A stretch of 64,000 bases of DNA. Origin: Blastomussa wellsi (lineage: Eukaryota > Cnidaria > Anthozoa > Scleractinia > Plerogyridae). Under the pieces are notes generated by a model. That model worked only from the letters and a program-made list of their open reading frames with translations. It did not search any database and had not been told where the DNA came from. The stretch spans positions 29,304,807-29,368,806 of the forward strand of contig OX393562.1 in the NCBI GenBank assembly GCA_947652115.1, read 5' to 3'. Both the position numbers and the translations under genes were made by a program. Below are positions 59,201-64,000 of this stretch, in pieces. Every line of letters begins with the position of its first letter. Position 1 is the stretch's first letter.

Positions 59201-61929
59201 CCAATGGTGTCAAAACATTTCTCAGTCCAATCCCTTGTGTCCAAGTCATTTTCCTAGTATGTACACAGGATTGCAGGTTATTGATTGTGCAGAATATTCT
59301 TACAATTTGCAGTCATAGAGGTGCAGAATGTGCGCATGACCTACATTACCACTTGATATATTATACCAATTTTGAAACATTAAGACTCATCTTGGCCAGA
59401 AACCTTGCCTGTAGATCAACATTTTCATTAACTTTTACTCGGTCGATCGACCCAATTTAATGATCTTTCTGCAGCAACTCATTTTTATGGCCACCATTTT
59501 GTTATGCTTAATTTTACTAGTTCAAAGGACACATACCTTGATTGGCATCTTCATGAGCATCTCCTCTGCACCTCGAGTGAGAACTTTCCAAGGTGCATGG
59601 ACCTTGATGTAAGCTGTTTTCCCATTACTTGAAGTCTGTTACAGATTAAATTTTACAAACACATTCATTGAATTATTAGAGAAGCTGATTAGGGTTTTTC
59701 TAAAGAAGGCCTGCAGCCCATGGCCTTGTGCATGCAACCCACAGCCTATGACCCACAACCACTTCTTCCGCATAGCCCACCTAAAAGCCACAAAGGCTTG
59801 AAATAACAGTCGGTCAAAGGACAATGTCCAGTGACAATTGGGTATTGACTGGACAAATTATTTGTTTGCTAAACATGTTGTCAGGTCAACCATCATAAGC
59901 TATGTGATAACATAATTCACGTTGCCACAAAAATATATGTCAAGTACACAGAGTTGTGATACTTGCTGGCAAATTCTCAGACAGCCTACATGCATTAACC
60001 TCCTGCAGTACCACTCAAAAGTATTATAGTCTTGACTCAATCCTCAAAACTAGAGTTACTCGAACTTCAAGACACATGAATTGAATCTCAAGTTTCAAGA
60101 AAAAAAGTGTTTCTTAAACAAAATTATTATGCAAACTCGAAAAGGATTTTGATAAAATGATTTATTCCTTGAAGAAAGAATAGCGATTCACATGCAATGT
60201 ACAGGGAAAAAGTCTCTAACATTAATCAAGACTACCGTATCTTCAGGGAGGCGCAGTGGCCTAATGGGAGGGTTCGAGCCTCTAGCTGGGGCACTGCATT
60301 GTGTTCTTGGGCAAGACACTTTACTCTCACAGTGCCTCTCTTCACCCAGGTGTATAAATGGGTACCGGCGAATTTACTGCTGGGGGGTAACCCTACAATG
60401 GACTAGCATCCCATCCAGGGAGGAGTAGAAAATAGCACTCTCAGTTGCTCAATGCTGCAGAAACCAGAACAAGCCCCGGCCTGATGGACCACTCGGGAGG
60501 TGTGGTAACAATGGTTAGCGCACTGGGCTCGGGTCGGACATTCCGGGTTCGAGCCCTGGCCGGGGAACTCCGTTGTGTTCTTGGGCAAGTCACTTTACTC
60601 TTATAGTGCCTCTCTACACCCAGGTGAAAAATGGGTACCGCAAAATACTGCTGTGATGGACTAGCATCCCATCCAGGGGGTGAAGAAATACTCCCAGCCA
60701 CTTAATGCTACTGAAACCAGGATTAGCTCTGGCAGTATGGGCCACTAGACTTGAGGCTTGAACCCTGATGGACCACTAGGCTAATACTAACAAATTTATC
60801 AGTGAAAATTACAATCAATGAAGGTTACCTACATCTTTTACGAGACTATAACATAATAATCGCACATTATTAATAACAGCTAAGTTCATATTAGTTGTGC
60901 ACAGTCTACAGTATTAGGAAATGCATTTACCTCGATGCCTTCAGCTTCCAATTCTAGATTTTCTCTTTCCAGATTGGCCTCAAAACATGCTCTCTTTTCC
61001 TCTCGCTTTTGTTGCCATTCTCTTTCTTTAGTTGTATCAATTTCATATGCCAGAATATAATCTAGTGAAGAAAATATAATTGATCAAGTAGCCTATTGAC
61101 AATATTGCAAAAGTCAAAGGTATCATCAAACAGAAAGGGGTGTGTTACTGTGACACGCCCCAAGGAAGAGTCAATGGGCAACACATTTTTTGATGCATGT
61201 ATACAGTCAAATATTGTGATTTTGTCACTGCTTCATGTTCCGGCTACATATCCCTGCTACACGTCCCTCCAGTTGGTGTGGACATCCCATGCCCCTGCAT
61301 GATATCCCCAGGGGGGTACTTGCAGTATACATGACAGGGGTCCCATGTATTTTTATGGGTTGAAAATTTACATGCTTGGTATTTTTTTGGGTCAAGAGAT
61401 CTGTCACCTATTTGTTTAGGTCTTGAAAAATTCTGCGTATTTTTTTGGGTCATATGTCCGTCATTTCGCACCATTTATAATGCGAATACATCCCCCTGGG
61501 GATACCCCCTTGTGTGTAGGCAACTTAACCTTTTGGATTAATATTATTAAATAATCAATAATCAGCTAAAGAAATATGTACCTGAAAGCAACAAAATAAC
61601 ACTTTTCTTACTGGAAATTCTTATACTGTATCAGGGGTTACATTACATTATTGTGCCGGAGGTCAGTAGGGTTTTTCAGCTGGACATTTTTAGTTTTCCT
61701 TATAACAGAAAGTAAGTAGAGAAGACGAAAACAGCCAGGAAAAGTCATGACTAAGTCTCGCTCAATTTGGTCGGTGCCCAGCCCTTAATGAACCCGCTGC
61801 TACATTTTATGAAACGTAACAACTAAGATCCACTAGAAAGGCAGTACACTGTAATAATTATTATCAATTATACTTACCAATTCGTCTCTTCCCATCTTTA
61901 AAGAAGAGTGTATCAGAACAGTTCGTTTT
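41250..61929 (-). CDS. Anoctamin/TMEM16 protein, ANO7-like (27 exons, 5' end missing)
   Basis: Exons 5' to 3': 61878-61929, 60931-61061, 59537-59635, 59111-59253, 58733-58769, 57753-57804, 56299-56354, 55327-55380, 54911-54967, 54283-54341, 54129-54172, 52221-52311, 51169-51268, 50754-50814, 50403-50485, 49763-49900, 48319-48480, 48044-48080, 47774-47885, 47245-47299, 46389-46486, 45105-45238, 44869-45021, 44466-44518, 43840-44054, 41969-42101, 41250-41423. Total 2583 bp, 860 residues plus TAG; phases close. The N-terminal cytosolic domain ([25 protein letters not shown]) precedes ~10 membrane spans. The six calcium-ligand positions of TMEM16A look conserved: N566/567 and E570 (FNNFIE), E614 and E617 (EYLEM), E646 and D650 (EIRLD). 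NST and NGS sequons sit in a late luminal loop. C-terminal [15 protein letters not shown] is closest to ANO7. The family includes Ca2+-activated chloride channels and lipid scramblases; which one this is cannot be read. The small exon 55327-55380 and the acceptor of 58733-58769 are least certain. Confidence 0.93.
42634..42681 (-). ncRNA. Hammerhead-ribozyme-like motif (minus), degenerate
   Basis: Read on minus: stem-I strand GTTTCGCT, core TCGACGA, stem-II region AGGGCTAACGCTC, GAAAC, GTC, then AG-CTCT-CGAATC closing stem I. Canonical type I core is CUGANGA...GAAA...NUH; here the CU is UC, so cleavage is doubtful. Confidence 0.35.
42722..42769 (+). ncRNA. Hammerhead-ribozyme-like motif (plus), degenerate
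   Basis: GATTCG-CT pairs with AG-CTCT-CGAATC as stem I. The core is CCGACGA (U4 to C), stem II GGGC-TGAC-GCTC, then GAAAC, and GCC where GUC is expected. It is an inverted partner of the motif at 42634-42681. Confidence 0.35.
43587..43728. mobile_element. MITE, TIR GTAGCAGCTCTCGTAAG
   Basis: GTAGCAGCTCTCGTAAG is inverted as CTTACGAGAGCTGCTAC. Bases 43611-43701 match, inverted, the F-box/transporter promoter region at 26683-26771. Confidence 0.8.
45715..45955 (+). repeat. SINE family A, strongly diverged
   Basis: TTAATGGTTATTGGAGTG head-like sequence, GGCCTGGACTAGCATCTCCT, a G-rich run and CAGGATAAGCTCC match the family order. Confidence 0.5.
47398..47670 (-). repeat. Two SINE heads on minus strand
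   Basis: 47398-47466 reads, reversed, AGAGCGTCTGGCTAG... AGTCATGGGTTC, a degenerate SINE B head. 47648-47666 reversed is GGAGGCATGGTGGCCTAATG, a SINE A head. Confidence 0.6.
48552..48720 (+). repeat. MITE of the TTAAAGGAGCTA family, diverged
   Basis: TTTTAAAGGCACTCCTGTCA, AAATTACAATCCTTCTCAA and CCACTTTGGTGTTTG follow the order of the 9898 copy. Confidence 0.45.
49375..49740. mobile_element. MITE, TA target, TIR GGGAGCTTAAGC
   Basis: TA-GGGAGCTTAAGC at the left and GCTTAAGCTCCC-TA at the right. Adjacent GACGGCAACG and CCGTCGTC are also inverted. 366 bp, 23 bp from the exon at 49763. Confidence 0.85.
52324..53360 (+). pseudogene. 5'-truncated LINE: C-terminal zinc-binding region
   Basis: A 224-codon open frame (to 52998) without the catalytic part of reverse transcriptase. 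It carries [19 protein letters not shown] and [18 protein letters not shown]. These are the CX2C...HX4C zinc-binding region after the RT domain of many LINEs (zf-RVT). Then ~360 bp of 3' UTR to an A-rich end (AAAAATAAAATTAAA, ~53347). It lies antisense in an anoctamin intron, 13 bp from exon 52221-52311. The intact frame suggests a fairly recent insertion. Confidence 0.85.
53400..54125. other. Anoctamin intron, nothing recognised
   Basis: No bounded repeat, ORF or RNA signal seen between the LINE and exon 54129-54172. Confidence 0.4.
55980..56155. repeat. ACTCGATCCTCGA-type repeat, copy 1
   Basis: ACCGCTCAAAAGTAAGTTGA opens a run of ACTCGATCCT and TCGAGGATCGAGGATCAAG motifs on both strands. 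A related, more eroded copy is at 60008-60170. Confidence 0.6.
57433..57577. mobile_element. Hairpin MITE, ~65-bp arms
   Basis: CATAGAAAGTGCTTTGTACG and GGATTATTATTCACTCG with CAAAACTTTGGAAAAC are inverted across a CACTCGTTCGCTGCGCTCAC centre. Almost the whole element folds on itself. Confidence 0.85.
57910..58080. repeat. Two pairs of short hairpin repeats
   Basis: GGGTGGCAGCAACACACCC occurs twice (~57915 and ~57958). GATGAGCCAAC(A/G)AGTGTGGCGC(G/A)TG occurs twice (~57986 and ~58031), each forming GTGTGGC...GCCACAC-type hairpins. Confidence 0.75.
58150..58376 (+). repeat. Retroelement 3' end with (TTA)n tail
   Basis: TTGACACATGAATAAAGTTA then TTA units at 58358-58376. The same ending is at 19190-19257. 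Confidence 0.55.
60008..60170. repeat. ACTCGATCCTCGA-type repeat, copy 2
   Basis: ACCACTCAAAAGTATTATAG, GACTCAATCCTCAAAACT and GCAAACTCGAAAAGGATTTT parallel copy 1 in order. Confidence 0.55.
60246..60490 (+). repeat. SINE family A, copy in head-to-tail pair (first)
   Basis: GGGAGGCGCAGTGGCCTAAT, GGTTCGAGCC, GTGTTCTTGGGCAAGACACT, GTGTATAAATGGGTACCGGC and CAATGGACTAGCATCCCATC. Part of the head between the A and B boxes is deleted. Confidence 0.85.
60494..60790 (+). repeat. SINE family A, second of the tandem pair
   Basis: ATGGTTAGCGCACTGGGCTC and CCGGGTTCGAGCCCTGGCCG give an intact head. The body continues to GATGGACCACTAGGCTAAT. Begins where the first copy's 3' end is. Confidence 0.85.
61255..61505. 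repeat. Repeat bounded by ATCCCCAGGGGGGTAC / CCCCCTGGGGATACC
   Basis: Inverted ends ATATCCCCAGGGGGG (~61300) and ATCCCCCTGGGGATACCCC (~61490). Between them is a repeated TATTTTTTTGGGTC motif at ~61380 and ~61437. Confidence 0.6.
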
Positions 61930-64000
61930 CTTAAAATAAGGAAAAAGAAGTCTTTATTACACAGTGGATCCAGCAGCCTGTAAACATAGGTTGTTACCAT
62001 CACCACACACCTAAAGCCTGACTTGGTGCTGGCACTAGCTAGGTGATTAAGTGTACAATAAACATGTATCCACTGAAATAATCCAGCTAAAAGTACTCAT
62101 ACAAGGGAATTCATAAAAATATAATTTGAAATTCAGGAAAAAAGTCACAAAATTCTGTATTCCAATTGATTCTTGAAGCACAAAGAACTGATCTGGTTTA
62201 CCAAAAGTACTTTAAACTGGATGGAAAAATTAGCGGACCTGCATAAAAGTTTCAAAAGTTAGAAATTAGCAGTTGATGCGCATACTAAATCAAAACCTTC
62301 AACAATAAATTCTGCCAACTATTTAATATTTGAAAGGGGTATTAATTTTTAAGTCTAAACAATACATGTATATTTTCTTTTTTTTCTTCAGTCTTACAGC
62401 TCTTGGCAATATAAATGTCTTGGTTTTTCCCATCTGGTCTTCATAATGCATTTCAGTTACTGCATTTGATGTGTATATTTTTCTAGTTTTAAAGTTAAGC
62501 TAAATTTAGGCTCATAAATGCGATGTAAACTGCACTTGGCAGTGTAGGTTACTAAACATTGTGACTATATATCATTATAATGATATGTATTATCTACAAA
62601 AAAGGTTTTAGTTTTGACTTCTGTAATGCAGACACAAAAAGGAACTTCAATTATTGAGGAACACCTTGCAGATCTATGCAAATTTCAAAATACTCAAAGC
62701 AACCAATAACAGACCTTAAAAATGTGTAAACAAGAAATTGAAAAAAATTAGATATGTTAATCATTTGGTGTTTAAACAGTGCACGCACAAGACCCAGTTT
62801 AAACACCATTTACAATTCTGTAGTAATCTATGCTAATTAAGATAATGTGCAAGTTGATACAACATAGATAATTCATGCAGCCATAAATTATCAGCAGGAA
62901 AGTACACAATTCACATACATGATTTATTGATGGTAAGAACATCACTATATATAGCATGTATTATTGTGGGGGTAAAATGAAATAGTAGCAAGCACATGAA
63001 CAGTATAGTATGAGCTAGCCAAAAAGCAAGTCAATAAACTTAAACATTGCTTGCTTGATCATGATAGACCAAAGTTAAAGTACATGTCAAGTCTTAAACT
63101 TTCCTGCAGGAAGCAAAATCATTTGCCCCCTAGAACCACTGAACAGGACCTTAATTTGTTGTACCCTGGTGTGCTTTTATTATAAGCAAAGCCATCTGTC
63201 TATACTTGACACAAAGAAAAGACACAGAGTCATGCTTAGTAACAAATGATAGGTGCCCATAGTCTGACCAATTACATACAGTGGAAGGTATGTATCATTT
63301 TATACCAGGACAAGTCACCATGAATAAAGTCAACTTTGGCAATGTATGAATTGTTTTCACATCAAAAGAAACCTTGAAATAGTAGACTACCAAGGTAGAA
63401 AACACAAAAGTATGCACCAATAAACTAAGAAGAAAAAAAAAAAAAAAAAACTGTATGACAGAAAATCTACCAACAAAATTATACATCTTCAATATGATCA
63501 GCTTTCAAGCAATAATATATTTATGAATAAATATGCACGACTGTCTAATATTGTTGAACAACAGTTGTTCGTTTATGCTGACCAGCTGCTGCAATTGTGT
63601 ATTATTCAAATGTAGATCTTATAAAATTGCAATCAATGACAGGGAAACAGGATAAATATAGCGTAAAAAACTGTGAGCGGAAAAAAGCTAAAAGACTTAG
63701 GTGCTCAAAGGGCAGTGCAGAATGCAATGGTGTTGATCATTACAATGTAATTTGACATCTGCATAGTTCTTAATACAAATAAATTATTGCCTCTTATCAC
63801 ATTTTGTTCGGCAGATGCAATTTTCTATTGTCAATGTTTTCAATGCAAATTTTTTTTATTAAACATGACTTCAAAGAACTTTTCATTGTTTCCAGACCTG
63901 TTTTTTTCTTCCTCGATCCTGCACTCAGATCCTTGTTTGCTATGTATTCAGGACTTCACTGCAAGTTGCAATAACATGTTTTTCCAACAGTGAAGGAATA
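61930..64000. other. Intron or 5' region of the anoctamin gene, no exon found
   Basis: No convincing upstream anoctamin exon. An A homopolymer lies at ~63428-63450 on plus. The missing N-terminus, probably about 100 residues by comparison with ANO7, should lie beyond the window. Confidence 0.45.

Noticed and set aside
60192..60701. ORFs on both strands
   Set aside because: Inside the tandem SINE pair.

Overview
The window looks like nuclear DNA from an invertebrate animal, most likely a cnidarian and probably a stony coral. This is an inference, from AT-rich sequence, many short exons with GT-AG introns, animal gene families, and very dense small transposons and tRNA-derived SINEs. No bacterial operon, CRISPR array or rRNA is visible. 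Exon models were assembled by eye from splice sites, reading phase and family resemblance. Their phases close exactly, but no transcript was available.

Layout. (1) About 454-17819, plus strand: 19 exons of a calcyphosin-2-like EF-hand protein whose 5' end lies left of the recognisable part. (2) 21777-22244, minus: an unrecognised 155-residue protein with a cysteine-rich, possibly lipidated N-terminus. (3) 22.3-25.8 kb: transposon-rich intergenic DNA with a broken Ty3/gypsy RNase H fragment that is itself split by a MITE. (4) 25849-26610, minus: an intronless F-box protein with a phloem-protein-2-like C-terminal domain. It is divergent, with a 368-bp gap, from (5) 26979-35743, plus: a four-exon AAAP amino-acid transporter. 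(6) 35.8-41.2 kb: a tandem duplication, palindromic MITEs, and a complete-looking 1,079-bp DNA element (37563-38641) with terminal inverted repeats, a 7-bp target-site duplication, ATCGAT-rich flanks and a 147-codon membrane-protein ORF. (7) 41250-61929, minus: 27 exons of an anoctamin (TMEM16) most like ANO7, running to the natural stop. Its first exon or exons lie further right.

The genes do not form an obvious pathway. CAPS2-like and anoctamin proteins are both calcium-linked, but they are far apart and no functional link can be claimed. The F-box/transporter pair probably shares a promoter region, part of which is repeat-derived.

The most unusual sequence is in the repeats: the ATCGAT element carrying a membrane ORF; an inverted pair of hammerhead-ribozyme-like motifs inside a foldback element in the last anoctamin intron; a three-copy repeat whose internal hairpin is kept despite divergence; a MITE with a 10-bp target duplication; a ~700-bp near-palindrome; and a tRNA-derived SINE with a complete cloverleaf.
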